Origin: Hydractinia symbiolongicarpus
Taxonomy: Eukaryota > Cnidaria > Hydrozoa > Anthoathecata > Hydractiniidae
DNA: 64,000 bases
Assembly (NCBI RefSeq): GCF_029227915.1
Contig: NC_079883.1
Location: forward strand, 22,382,001 to 22,446,000
Direction: 5' to 3'
Shown here: one piece after another, positions 1 through 12,200 of the stretch
Layout of the letters: each line of letters begins with the position of its first letter
Position numbering within the stretch: the first letter of the stretch is position 1
Notes under the pieces: generated by a model
Databases searched by the model: none
Seen by the model: only the letters and a program-made list of their open reading frames with translations
Told to the model about the DNA's origin: nothing
Translations under genes and position numbers: made by a program

Positions 1-1347
1 TTAAAACAAAAACAATTTTCCATAATAATTTTTTCAATTACTTAATCATTTCGTGATACTACTGATAACAAAATTAGAAACTTTAGTAAGCTTTCACAGC
101 GAGGAACTAATGTAACAACACATTGACGTCATTTTTTCTCTGTCGGAAGTAGCATCGCACGTCGTGCTTTATAGTGTGTCGATTTTATAAATGCCCGTGC
201 ATTACAAGGACATTTAAGGCGATGTTATCCTTCAAACAAGGGTACTTGTGTAAGTTGACAAAAAGCATTGTTGCGCAATTCCTGATGATAAGAGTTAACC
301 AATACACGCCTATTCTTTATAAGAACATATTTTATAAGATTATCAGACTGGAATTTCAGATTACGAACAATAGGGCTATTGTTTAGAACAATACAGAATT
401 AAATATAATGAAAAGCCTGGTTAGAAATTCTATTCTATCCTTATAAAAAAAAGAAGCGTGTATTGTACAAAAGCGTTACAATAAATGATTACATTAATCC
501 TTCAGAAGAAAGGAACTTTATTAGGGTGCCAAGTGATGCTAACAAAGTCGATATAAGTGGGCAGCACAGAGGATATCCTGTGCAATTTGAGATGATACAA
601 GGCGTGTTCAATATGACAAAGATAAAATAATGCAATTAAATATCGAGACATTGTTTATTTATAAAACTTAACTCAACACTGCTCCGTAGATTTGTAAAAA
701 CTACTGCCTTTTTTGGTTAAAAAATATTAAAGGGGCGTCTCCCTTAAACGAACGCCCCCACCCCCTTTCGCAAAAGAGAACCCGAGGGGCGGGGGCTCAT
801 TTCAGCTCGAAGCAACTCTCTTGTTTTTAACAATCTACGAAGATGCCTTAAAGTAAATAAACGTTAAATTTTTTCAATGGTGTTGCACATATTTAAAATC
901 TCGACATTGAATGACCTCATCTTCAACAATAGAAAAGACTGCCACTTTTCTCAAACACCAGAAATACCTGCACAGTTTGAGTTCATTTTAATCCTATTCA
1001 GGCCGGACTTTTGGAGGCTCAGAAAAGCCGGGGGAAGGGGACCCCTCCAACTGCAAAAGTTTACAATCAGTTTGTCCATGGAGTTACATGGTAAAAGTGA
1101 TATATCTAGAGTAATGTTAATCCACTAACGCACAGTATTTATAAGTTAAGCGGATTGGATTTTCACTAATACGCCTTTCTAGTCGGCGTTGCAATTGCCG
1201 ACGCAAAAATCGACGTGTTAACAAAGCAAGTAGACGACATATCATGCCTGTACTTTTTACTGACGCAAAAAAAAAAAAGAATTAGAAGGGTTATACACGA
1301 GTTAATACTAAGTGATAATTTTAAAATTTTTGGTTCCACTCGAACTT
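1..1347. other. Intergenic sequence, no gene recognised
   Basis: No open frame here resembles a known protein. The sequence is AT-rich. A G/C-rich patch at about 732-800 includes a 7-bp inverted repeat (GGGGCGT and ACGCCCC) around a 13-nt spacer near 734-763. Confidence 0.6.
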
Positions 1348-1353
1348 TTTATT
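1348..1353 (-). promoter_or_regulatory. Poly(A) signal AATAAA of the SF3A3 gene
   Basis: The minus strand reads AATAAA about 140 bases past the SF3A3 stop codon, a normal distance for a 3' UTR. It is the first canonical hexamer I see downstream on that strand. Confidence 0.6.
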
Positions 1354-1494
1354 ATCTTTGCTGATGTCATCATTTTACAACAAAAAGCTTAGAGGCAACT
1401 ACATATCGCCTTAATAGTCACGGAAACTTCTACAGCCTAAACAACCAACTCTACGTAGAAAGCAAGTCTAGTTAGTTAAGACTGTACTTACAGT

Positions 1495-4400
1495 CTAGAG
1501 CAGCCCTTGTCTCGATAAGTCATCGTACGTCTTTTTGTTCACAACATTACCGATCGAGTCTTCGTATTCTTCCTCGTTGTCCGGTTGAAACATCTCCTTT
1601 GCTTTTTCTTTTTTCAGTTTTTCCCACAACGCAAGAGCGTCCTTGATGTTCGTTACGTTTGCAAAGTGAGCGGTATTTGGTATTTGGAGTGTACGCATTC
1701 CATGCGCATGTCGCCATTCGGAAAAGTGACGTTGAAAGGCCTTGGGTCCTCGGTATTGTTGGTCGCCACATATTTGACAGTTGTAGTATATATTTAAACC
1801 GTGTAGTTTGTACAGCCAATAAGGAATAGGCTTGCCATCCCATCCTATTTAAAAAAGAAAACCGATAACTTATCTGGAATAAGCAAGATTTAAAAGGGAT
1901 AGTACCGCCGTATTAATTCAGAGAACGAGTTTATCACTGTAGGCATGCCACAATCTATCTCCCTTAGGTTGAAAAATGCTATTTTTGATAAAGTTTTGTG
2001 AAAATATTACGTGACGAAATACAACAGAGAAGATAGAAGTTCCATCAAAAATGGTTTAACGAGTGCGTGTAAGGAACAGTCAGCTAAACGTTCCCATTAC
2101 ACAAAATGTTGTTTTCATCACAAAATCTGACACTCCTTCCCAATAATGTGAGTCTCTTACAAATAAATTTCATTTTAAGCATAAGGATACTCAGTCTTTT
2201 CAAAAATCTGCAGAAAACATTAGAAAAACTCACCCAGGGGGAGATCTTTTGGATTATACAATGTCTGCTCCTCCTCTTCGTCTGAATCATCTGCCATCGT
2301 GTCATCTTCTTCATCTTCTTCTAACTCCTGAGCGCTGCGTGCTTGTTTGCGTTCAACATTTTCTCTTGTAGCTTGTCTCTCTTCGCCAAGTATTTCCACT
2401 AGCCTGTAAACCTATGTAGAAAAGTGAAAGAAGTTACAAACCTATGGTAACCAACATGTCAAAAAATAAAAAGCCTTGCCTATATGTTTATACAGACCTT
2501 ATAAAATTAAAATGCTGAAAAAACTAGAAAAGGTAACATTTTTACTTTCACAATTCTCTTCAAGGAGGAAAAAAATATTACTTTTTAACATAAACCAAAA
2601 TGGGACAAACTGCTGCAGCCAGCCCCTTCAATACGCTTTAGCATGCATTTTTATACAAAAAAAGCAAAAAAGGAAACTTAAAAATTAAAATTTTGATAGC
2701 CTGAAAAAAACCTACACGATTGCATCCATGTAAATAATATTTGCAGCAACAAGATTTGTGAGTTTGTTTTAAACACACAATCCTATGAACCTTTCAAGGC
2801 ACCAACGAAATACACGGCCATATCACTGACGAAATCCTCAATGCTGTATACATTTTTAAATATAGGTTCATTCTGTTGTGAACAACAAAACAAAAAATAA
2901 AAACGCATGCGCAAAGAGAGAAACGCGTATACGTGAAGAGATAAGCACGCATGCGTGAAGAGACGAACAAAAACTAGCTTCTCAATTTACCTGAGCTTCC
3001 AGTGACGCGATTTCTTTTTGTTTTTTCACATTATCCATACCTTTCCCCTTTCCACGACTTTTTGAAAAAGCAGACGACTTTAAATTCTCCAGGCTTACGC
3101 CTTTGGTGCTGAACAACCTCTTGGCACGATCTTCCAACGCTCCACCGCACTTCATGTTAAGTGCTTGCAGGGCACTTTTCAATCGATCAAGACCCAGTGA
3201 CATTAGTTCTTCTGAGGAGGAGAACGCTGATAAGTCCAAGTGAGCACCTACACAAAAATAAATTAATGAGTTAATGAGATATTTCTAGAAATCTATCAGG
3301 ACGTCTGACTAATTTTTAAACACTTCTAGGCTTACGGGCTTTTTTCCGTTTGTTATAACAGACTTAGATAGATTTGCACATTTTACATGGCTAGCCTCAC
3401 AACCATCAAGGGATATATGTATTGATTGTAGGCTTCGTGAAGATCTAAATACTTTCCAGTACAGTATTTAATGCTCTCTTTGAGCTACGCAAACTCATGT
3501 ACGGTCAGCGCTCTGCCATACAACTTCCTGCAACATCCAACGGCCCACACAGTGCGCCATCTCCCCAATTTTCCTCACATGGCTTGGGTTAACCCGGGGC
3601 TATGGTAATATTCAATTGCCCATATTGAATCGCTGTCAAAGGGAATCGAACCGATTTTCGGCACAAAGTACCAGAGTGTTAACCACTAAACTACGTCGCC
3701 CAACACGAGACAAAAATTGAGCTTTTGGAAAGAAACGTATTCGAAGTCTGTAAACACAAAAAGGAGACAATTTTATCAGAACTATGGTACAAATATTTTG
3801 GGAATATTACTAAATCTAAATGAGTTTTCTTTAGGAACAGATGGATATTTAGTTTTTAAGGTTTCTTAGGGTGATTTTAAGGTTTTTAAGAACAAGTCTT
3901 CCGTCTCTCAGTATTCATATAAATTACGAACGGCGTGTCTCAATTTTAATTAAATTAAAAATATTGTACAAGAGATAGAATTTATTGGCTCAAAAAAATC
4001 TAAATGCATATACATAGGTCTTTTCAAAAGCAACATATCTCTTGTATTATTGTGGGTACCATTGAGTTTAGTACTGACAAACACAATCCAGGGTCTAAGT
4101 AGGGCTCACGTTGCAAATACTGTGTTGTACGCAAAAAAAAACTTAGGTGTTAAGCAACCAGCTAGACAAATTGATAGTAAAAAAACACTCTGAATTAGCA
4201 ATCTAAGGCCTGACCCCACGAAAGGTAGTTGTTTTTTTAAAAAAATGTGCACTTTGTTTGTGATCTTCCTTTTAAACTAATTTAGAAATCTTGAAAATAG
4301 TTCACATTGCAAGTCTCGCTTTCGCACAAATTACTAGTCAATGATTGTAAATAAACGTGACTAAATGATGGTGCTAAATAAAGGTAAATAAACAATGAAT

Positions 4401-7400
4401 GAATGAATGAATGTAACTTAACACTGGCTGGATAACGGTGCATAACACTGAAAGGATAGTATTCAAATACTACATGAATAACGGTGCACAAGCAATAAAT
4501 GAAAAACACTGAAAAAACATTGAATGTAAAACAGCAAATAAAAACAATGAATGAATAAATTACGATACACAAACATTGAGTAGATGATGGTTTACAAACA
4601 CTGAAAGAATAGAGGCGCATAAGCACTAAATGGATGGTATCCAAACACTAGATGAATAACCCTAACGGTGCACAAAGAAATAAGTGATAATACAACACTG
4701 AATGAACATCAGTAAATAAAAATAATGAACAAATTATAAAAAAAAACCTGAATGAATGATGATATACACAAATATTAAATGAATAGTTTTGCATAAGTAC
4801 TGAATAGATGGAAAAATAGACAGTACAAAAAAAGTGAACGGAGTAGTGGTATGGCATTTCGTAGCATAGTGACTAAAAACAACAGTTGAATTTAAATGTC
4901 TAGAACAGAAAGCACTGAAACAACTAGGTTACAAATTTTCTAAAACCTGCCTGGTTAACAAAATAAATTCTAATGTATTTTCAATGCAGGAAAGCATAAT
5001 ATGGATCAAACCTGCATGTGTAAGTGCACTTCCTGTCTCTTTTGGCCATCCAGGGAATGTGCCAGCATCATATTTGCTTTCAAAGTCTTTCAGGGCATCG
5101 TCCAACTCTTTATCAACATTCAAAATCGGTTTGGCACGTTGGATAAAGCCATAAAGGTAATCCAATAAATTGCTCACATAATTTATGTACTCGTTATTCT
5201 TTCGTTCCTTAGGTATATCAAACAATCTATCAAAACCCACTAAAAATGCAAGGTACTCGATTTTGTCAACGCCCTTTAGATTTATGTATTGATTGTAGGC
5301 TTCGTGAAGATCTAAATACTTTCCAGATCCTTCTTCGCCCGTAAACTCAGCCAGTGCTTGTTGTTCCTCTATGGGTTTTTCACGAGCATCTTTCAATCTG
5401 TGAAATGCAGGACAAATACATTAAACAAGCATATAATCAATAACTGCTTTTCAAAGTTTAAGCCAAAAGTTTTTTGTTGAGAAAAAAGTAGATTGCTATT
5501 CTCAATGGAAACAAAAGCACTGTGTTGAACCACAAATTCATTTATTTTTACAATCATTTTTAAAAATATATGAAAAAGGGCAATCAATTATTTCAACAGT
5601 TTATTAGGTTGAACGAAAAACAATTCAATATTGTCAAGCTTCTCTTCTTTAAAAGCCACATTTGTTTATGCTGTTTTAATAAACTATTAAAGCCTACACA
5701 TTCAGAATCAATATGTGATTTACTAGTCGATATGAACATGTCCACCTTTGAGTGTTACAGTCAGACTATTTCCATATTAAAATAAATCAGATTTATTAGA
5801 TGGTGTAAAAAAGGATAGAAAATTATTATACATAATGAAATTGAGCTACCTCATTTATTTCAATTTCAATTTCTTCAGCCATGAAATGTAGTATATTTTG
5901 CAACACTTTGTTTTCATATAATTCAACGGGCAGAAAATACATAATATTATCTGTCATTTAGAATTATTTTCAGAAATAAATTTTTACCTGAGAAATTCCA
6001 TTTGCATTGGCTCGGCAACTTCGTTTGGGTACTTTCTGTGGTATTGTTTTAATGTTCGAAGGCGACCATAAAATTCAGCAAATTCATTAGGTCCTGAAAT
6101 TGAAGCTATTTCTTCCTTTCGTAAAAAATCTTTATCGGCATATAAACTCTCCAATTTTTCTTTTAAAGCATAAGAAGAAATAAAGAATGTTTAATTTTTA
6201 AAAAAAAGAATAAATATAAGAAGGGAATTATGGGAAATTTATTGAAAATTTTCTGAAAATTTTAATGCTATAACTTGTGTCTGTAATTAAAGCTTACCTA
6301 AAACTTAAAAAAAAAAACAATCACAAAACACTCACAACATTTTAGCATTTAATCTTTTAGCAATTAGTTTAATATCTCTTATGCCTGTTTAAGAGTGCAA
6401 GGCGAAACAAACAAGTTTAAACAAACTACTTCTGTGAAAATCCAATCATGATCTTGAATAAGAGCTATGTCTGGCCGGCTTTAATAATTACTGACTGTTA
6501 CAGCCAAAACAGATGTCTTCTCACCGCAAAGTGAAACAAGGTTCTCTTTGGTAAAAAAATTATTTTGCATCAATGTTATCACATAGGTAAGCAAACAAAG
6601 GAAAAATTAAATACATATGCATGATTATAATTTCAAAATGATTTAAATTTCAGATGCGGGTTGTGAAATTTACTGATTGTTCCACATGCTGCACATTTGT
6701 GTATGATTTTTATTTCAAAGGGATTTCTTTTGAAAGACAAGTAGTGAAATTTATTGATGGTTCAACATTTTTTTCATGGGAAAACTTTCGCAGATTAGCA
6801 ACTAGATTCAAAATTGGTTACTTCACATCTTTGTATCGAAATGTTGCTACAACAAAACATGCAGCATTTGCAGTACATATTGGAAAAATATCATAAAAAA
6901 AGAAACTTTAATCAGCCAATTGTGGAATACAGCGCTCTTCAAAATGCTTAAACATGCTTTGGCAGTTCATTTTAATTGTTTTTTAATTTGTTTATATATC
7001 AGCTACTTTTTTAGCGCTGGGTAACTTAGCAGACCTCGCCTCCAAGGATTGTTTTTTTCTATATATAACAACCCCTAGGATCGATGTTGATAAGGATAAA
7101 GACTTAATTCTATCATACTCATTTGAGCAATCATACCCAGCCTAGTATGGCATGTTATATAGATCAGTAAATCTCACACACCTGTTGCTAATATAGCACA
7201 TTTTTTGTTTTATTGCTCAGCTATGTAAAATATTTGATGTTGAGTTATTTCTTTTAAATTATTCGTACAAAGGTCAAAGAACTTTTTTATCTTTGTAAAA
7301 AGCAACATCTGGAATTACATAAACTTTTAACAAAAAGTGGATATGTCACTGGAAATTTCCCATGAAGTCGTTTAAGAAAGTCCAACCTGTAAAATTAACT

Positions 7401-7705
7401 CAGGATCCCTTTAAAGGCTTTTCACTTTTTTGTGAAATTACAATTTTCAGTTTTTTAAGGATATTAAATGATTAAATGGTGATATTCTTACCACAGGGTT
7501 ACAAATTTTCTCTTTTAAGATTAGAAATAAACAAATAATCACCTGTAATTTCAACGTAACGTTCTAGTAACACTCGTACTCGATGATCAGAATTTATTTG
7601 TTCTTTCAAATTATTCTTTTTCATTAATAATTCTTGAGTCATTGCATCTTCAAGCCTCTCTCGTTCTTCATGACACGATCTTTGCTGCTCTATTACTGTT
7701 TCCAT
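1495..7705 (-). CDS. SF3A3: Splicing factor 3A subunit 3 (SF3A3/SAP61/Prp9), complete, six exons
   Basis: SF3A3 is part of the SF3a complex of the U2 snRNP, acting in branch-site recognition in the nucleus. CDS exons in transcription order: 7543-7705, 5988-6159, 5012-5397, 2991-3247, 2234-2411, 1495-1844. All introns are GT-AG and all joins keep frame, giving 1506 nt: 501 residues plus stop, the human length. The N-terminus METVIEQQRSCHEERERL is typical of the family. Exon 3 carries DIPKERKNNEY and the TFPGWPKETGSALTHAG block; exon 4 carries the SAP-like segment LGLDRLKSALQALNMKCGG; exon 5 is an acidic stretch. Exon 6 holds the zinc finger C408, C411, H425, H431 followed by EWRHAHGM and the conserved end TYDDLSRQGLL. 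Introns hold a SINE and degenerate repeats. The start is the only Met at the family N-terminus. I see no damage. Confidence 0.97.
2903..2965. repeat. Short tandem repeat, about three units of 20-24 bp
   Basis: Three imperfect units built on acgcatgcg followed by a purine-rich aagaga run lie in SF3A3 intron 4, just downstream of exon 4 on the gene strand. Each contains an alternating purine-pyrimidine core (GCATGC or GTATAC). No function can be assigned. Confidence 0.5.
3363..3703 (-). mobile_element. tRNA-derived SINE, family A, copy 1, with internal replacement
   Basis: This copy lies in SF3A3 intron 3. It shares with other family A copies the block from ttttacatggctagcctcac to the tRNA-like head. 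The head is at the right end on the minus strand: the complement shows a B box like GGTTCGATTCC (decayed here) near 3642-3652, and the 3' tail is at the left. Its middle (about 60 bp in other copies) is absent and replaced at 3416-3459 by a 44-bp segment identical to SF3A3 exon 3 at 5283-5326. Confidence 0.85.
4330..4860. repeat. Degenerate tandem repeat in SF3A3 intron 3
   Basis: The stretch consists of recurring fragments such as aacactgaatgaatgat, aataacggtgcacaa and gtaaataaa in variable order and spacing of roughly 35-45 bp, including an (ATGA)n run at 4395-4412. It looks like an old minisatellite. The open frames across it are low-complexity by-products. Confidence 0.55.
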
Positions 7706-8278
7706 TGTTTAAATACCTTTTTTTAAAGAAATAAAGTATATATATTATGATTTATAACAATCTTGTACACTATGTAGGTAGGCCTACAGGCAAAAAATGT
7801 ACTATAGTTGACATTTACACGCTAATTTACCAAGCTTTCTTCGAAGATATTAAATTCAGTTTCTCTAAAACGAAAGCTTAGACTCAAAACAAATGTCAAA
7901 GTAAATTTGGGTTTTTGAATAAGCGATGTTATTCGTGCTTAAAACAAAGGATTTTCCGTTATTGATCACGAGCAAAGAACAATAGAATTCACCAATCACA
8001 GAACGCGGTCAGTATTCTGACTGCAGAGAAATCGTTTGAGACACAGCGTAATTTTTTCCACCTTGACTATTCCTCTTTCCTGGTGGTAACAAAAACTATG
8101 TTGGCCTAACATTTAGCCAGGCATTATTCCACATTACAACCACGAAAAATTTGAATTCCAATGAAAAAAATCTGATGAAAATTAATTGTTTACTGGGCTT
8201 GACTTTTTTAATTCATAGGGTTCTCATAAATGACTAAAATAAATACTGATTTGATGTACAGGCAGGTTATTTTTTCAT

Positions 8279-8366
8279 AGATAGGCATATTTTACATAGC
8301 AAGCCTTACAAATACCAAGGGATATACACTTGCCCATATTGAATCACAATATGGGCAAGTGTTTTT
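8279..8366 (-). mobile_element. Internally deleted SINE family A fragment carrying a palindrome
   Basis: It keeps the tail-proximal block (tttacatagcaagcc, gggatatac) joined directly to the distal block cttgcccatattgaatc. The latter is followed at once by its own inverted copy, making a 15-bp perfect stem (cacttgcccatattg and its complement) with a 5-nt loop near 8328-8363. Confidence 0.7.
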
Positions 8367-8734
8367 TTTTTAATTTATATATATCGTTAGCTATATAAAA
8401 TATACAGTAAAGTCTAAATGTAATCTACCGTGGACGCGAAACTCACATGAATAGTTTACACAGAACAATAACATTGTGATAGCTTTTGTTTTTTTTAAAA
8501 ATAATTGTCTCGCTGATAAACAATGACCCCACGCGATCGACTGTTTAATCACAATAGGTTGCAAGATCAATTTTAGCAATCTATTTTGCGCGAACTCTTT
8601 TGAAATTTTTAATTGCAGTAATTAAATATAAAAGTTTAGTTGTTTGCGTTACATTATAAAATTAGTGATCAGAGTTAAATTAAAAATACTATTTTAATAT
8701 AAAGTTACTTTGATAAATATAAATTGTATATCGT

Positions 8735-8780
8735 GTTCGTGTAACAAGCGTGGTGCACACGAACCACAATAAAATTGTGG
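8735..8780. repeat. Two adjacent short inverted repeats
   Basis: GTTCGTGT (8735-8742) is complementary to ACACGAAC (8757-8764), and CCACAAT (8764-8770) to ATTGTGG (8774-8780). They could be remnants of a mobile-element end; no function is supported. Confidence 0.4.
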
Positions 8781-9079
8781 TCTTTATGTATAACAAACAT
8801 TCAAACATTCTATCGTGTCTACCACACTAATACTATTATCTCCAAAAAGGATCGCGTGTCCCACGATTATTTTGGCGAACTCCACAACTTTTATAGCCAG
8901 TATAATTTAATTTTTTTCTTTTTAAAAAAGTCTTTCGTTAAAGTTAATTTGTTTGTTTCAGGTTTTACCAAGTTAAAAAAGCATAATTGTAGTTTTTGCT
9001 TGGTGTATACTTTTTCGTCATGGACGCGAGTGTATTTTTACGAAATGTCATTTGTCTAGAAAAAATAAATTTGTCTGCG

Positions 9080-9300
9080 GCGATAGAAATGCTTTTTAGA
9101 ATGGAAATGTTTTTTTCAGATTGCATTTTGAAAGTTTATAAATGAAAAGAGGCGATAGAAATGTTTTTTCAGATTGCATTTTAAAAGTTTATAAACGAAA
9201 AGCAGCGATAGAAATGTTTTTTAAGATTGCATTTTAAAAGTCTATAAACGAAAAGCGGCCATAGAAATGTTTTTTAAGATCACATTTTAGCGGTAGAAAT
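9080..9300. repeat. Tandem repeat of about 53 bp (GCGATAGAAATG units)
   Basis: Four clear units begin with gcgatagaaatg or close variants at about 9080, 9152, 9205 and 9258. Each continues into ttttttaagattgcatttt and aaagtttataaacgaaaag. The same unit occurs twice at about 42420-42530 inside a TIR element, so this may be the remains of a related transposon. Confidence 0.75.
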
Positions 9301-10062
9301 AAATCGTGAGTTTCTATTAGTTCGCTATTGTTTTGAAGAGTTTATTTGTTTCAATAAAAAAGTATGCAGAAGGATTATTTTACGTGGTTTGTTAAGAAGG
9401 AAATGTTTCATCAAGAAATGTAGATATTGTATTTATTTCAGAATATACACCATTTGTTTTACAAAAATAAACCGTAGTTGTATTCTTTTGATAAAAAAAC
9501 GCGCGAGGCATTTAATAGTTGTGATCAATGCTTCTCAAATGTTTCTTACTTTAAACGTGCTGAAACCTTTTTAAGTAATTAAATTAACAATACATTCTCA
9601 CGCAATGTATTATAAAACTTTGCGAAAGATTTTTATTATTTAATTACTTCACGCTAATACTTAAGGGAATAGCTTATCAATACATTTACACAATTCATCT
9701 TGCTATTACAAGAAATGTAACAGCTCCAATATTTCTTCGCGAGAACACCCAAATATAAACTCGCAAAACCCTTAAGGGATTTAATTATAACAAAAGACAA
9801 ACGACTGCCGTCCTCCACGCAAAGGTGCTATATTAGCGTGTATGTGGTACATTACATTCAGACTATACTGTATAAGTGTCCTTAAATCCCTAAAATTCAA
9901 ATCCAGCTTCAGAGCAAATCCTGAATTAAAATCAACCAATAAGCACAAACTGTCGTGGTAACATCTTACTCTCTAAAATGATACAAGCATAAATTATATT
10001 TGTTCAGGTAAGTGGGGCCACTCACAAGACGCGAATAAAGAAAAACACTCAGTTGGACCATT

Positions 10063-10207
10063 AATTAGATAGATGTGCACATTTTACATGGCTAGCCTCA
10101 CAAATATTGAGGGATATACCCTGTCTAATATTTTTAGGAGGGGCCATGGCTAAGATGGGGGGTCTTGGAGTATTTAATGCTCTTTTTAAGCTAAGCAGAC
10201 CGAAATA
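10063..10207 (-). mobile_element. SINE family A, copy 3, tail-side half
   Basis: Starts with a gataga tail and runs through ttttacatggctagcctcac, gggatataccctgtc and gtatttaatgctc to gcagacc, then stops at the DNA transposon that begins at 10208. The head-side remainder resumes at 11762. Confidence 0.85.
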
Positions 10208-11759
10208 CAGTACCGATCGCAACTAACTATACACGAGCATTAAACTACAGGTACAAGTAATTTCTCCTGTCGGTATTCCACGAGTACGCGACAAGTATAC
10301 TGCGCGTATGAGTACGTCAAAAATACTCTCACATTTTTGCTACTGTACTCACACATTACTTGCTAGCGTGCACGAAAGGGAAACGGTAAAATTAAACGAT
10401 AAACTTTTGCGATATTTTCTAAAAATGTTTTTCGGTGTTCACGCTATTATGTTTTTTTTTTAATTAACTAGGACGATGTTGGGTTTAACATTGTTTGTCA
10501 TATTTTTAAAACAAAGAACAAAGTTAGGGAAACTCCCTTTTGACAATTTTCAAATAAAATACATTATGGCAGGGTTTAAACAGTTTTTGAAAGAAATCCT
10601 GCAATGTTTAAACAGTTTTCTAATGAAATATAGTAATATTATAGGCCATTTCATTTCGTTTTTTAAAAGAATCCAATGCTTATGACCTCACTGCACTTAA
10701 GGTGCTTTACTTTTTTCTCTCAAAAAACAAGCTAGTGCCCAGGACTAAATTAATAAATGCTGTTAAAAAACAGTTAAGAAATGTAACAATTTAGTTTAAT
10801 GATATTTTTATTCATTTTTATGTTCGCAACTTTCAAACACCAGGTGAATGGACGTTAAGCCGAGAATGATAATGATGATGAGGTGGCCACTAAAAATGTG
10901 AAAAAAAACTTTCTCCTCTTCATTACTGCCACTCATTTCATTATGAAAACTATGATTGGTAAGATAAAAATGCATAATAAAATTATAAAAACATGAGAAG
11001 AAATCTTCCATACATTGTTGGTACAGACAATCTGTAATAATTCAATTTGTTTCTTCTTACGCATCTTAAAGACGCAGATGCTTGATTCACGTTATTTTTA
11101 AATATAATATTTTTTTTTATATAAGAAGATACATTTCACACTGGATTTAAAGAATTCCTTGTCAGGCACGTGTTTTCTTTTGGTTACTTATACAAAACAA
11201 TTAAATTAAATGCGACTGGCTTAATTTATTCTCAAGAGTCAATTGTTTAATATGTGCATGCGTAGATGGGGGAATAATGTTTAATGTAGCAAGAACACAT
11301 TTAGCTAGGAGAAAAAAGCATTTAGATGTAAATAGCAAAGGGTTTCCTCTTTAATGAGAAATAAAGCATTTATTGTAAAGTTATAAAAAGCCATTACAAA
11401 AAAGTATACATTTTTATGTAAACTAAAGAGAATTTGCTGCAACATAAAAAAAATTAATGTAAAGTAAAATGTTATTTCTTACGACGCCCAAAGGAAGTAA
11501 AAGTTTTCACAATGCCTAAGGTAGCAGACAAATGTAAGCTATCGATAAAAATTATGTTACAACAAATTCCCGTTTTTTATCTTATACTCGAACACGTGCT
11601 CACAAATCATTCACTTATTGTACTCGCAGGCACAAGAGGCTGTACTCGAGGGTACGGAGTAGTATACTAGCCTATTACTTGTACTCGTCTTGCACTGTAC
11701 TCGTCATTTAATGTACCCGTACTCATATACTTGTGTATAGTTACTCGCGATTGGCACTG
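10208..11759. mobile_element. Non-autonomous TIR DNA transposon inserted in a SINE
   Basis: The left end CAGTACCGATCGC and the complement of the right end CAGTGCCAATCGC start imperfect terminal inverted repeats (25 of 30 positions match). TA flanks both ends (10206-10207 and 11760-11761), and family A SINE sequence flanks both sides, fixing the borders. The subterminal zones are rich in GTACTCG/CGAGTAC motifs, which could be transposase-binding repeats. The 1.55-kb interior has only short meaningless frames and no transposase. The TA duplication and CAGT termini suggest Tc1/mariner; the subterminal motifs recall hAT elements, so the superfamily is uncertain. Confidence 0.75.
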
Positions 11760-11761
11760 TA

Positions 11762-11803
11762 GGGTCTGCACTTTACCAGAGATGGCTTCCTGCAACATAG
11801 ATA
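11762..11803 (-). mobile_element. SINE family A, copy 3, head-side remnant
   Basis: The sequence gggtctgcactttaccag then cttcctgcaacat continues the SINE interrupted at 10207. It ends where the tail of the next SINE copy begins. Confidence 0.65.
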
Positions 11804-12154
11804 GATAGATAGATGTGCATATTTTACATGGCTAGCCTCACAAATATCGAGGGATATACCCTGTCTATTATTTCCAGGAGGGGCCATGGCGTAGATGGAG
11901 AGTCCTAGAGTATTTAATGCTCATTTTGACCTACGCAGACCCAATTAGAGCCCGCGCTCTACTAGACAACTCCCCGCAACATCCAACGGCCCACACAGTG
12001 TGCCATCTTACCAATTTCCCTCACATGGCTTGGGTTAACCCGGGGCTATGGTAACATTCACTCGCCCATGTTGAATCGCTGCCAAAGAGGAATCGAACCC
12101 CGGTCTCTCGGACAGAGTACAAGAGTTATAACCAGTAACTAAGCTGCGCCGTTG
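11804..12154 (-). mobile_element. tRNA-derived SINE, family A, best full-length copy
   Basis: Read on the minus strand, the head has an A-box-like CAGCTTAGTTACTGG and a B box GGTTCGATTCC at 12091-12101. The body contains GGGTTAACCCAAGCCATG and GCATTAAATACTC, and the 3' tail is (ATCT)n at 11805-11820. This is the reference copy for the family here. No open frame is expected. Confidence 0.9.
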
Positions 12155-12200
12155 GATGTTACCAGGGGCTTGTTTGGCAACAAAGAAAGAGAGGACCTGA

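Larger units (their letters stand above)
7706..10062. other. Region upstream of SF3A3, no gene recognised
   Basis: The SF3A3 promoter should lie at its left edge, but I see no clear core motif. The rest is AT-rich, with a SINE fragment at 8279-8366, two small hairpins at 8735-8780 and a tandem repeat at 9080-9300. No ORF resembles a known protein. Confidence 0.55.

Noticed and set aside
3416-3459. Alternative SF3A3 exon
   Set aside because: The copied piece has no splice sites of its own, and including it would duplicate part of exon 3 out of order.
4282-4857. Minus-strand frames of 120 and 69 codons in SF3A3 intron 3
   Set aside because: They lie in a degenerate tandem repeat and are rich in F, Y, S and C as expected from the repeat composition.
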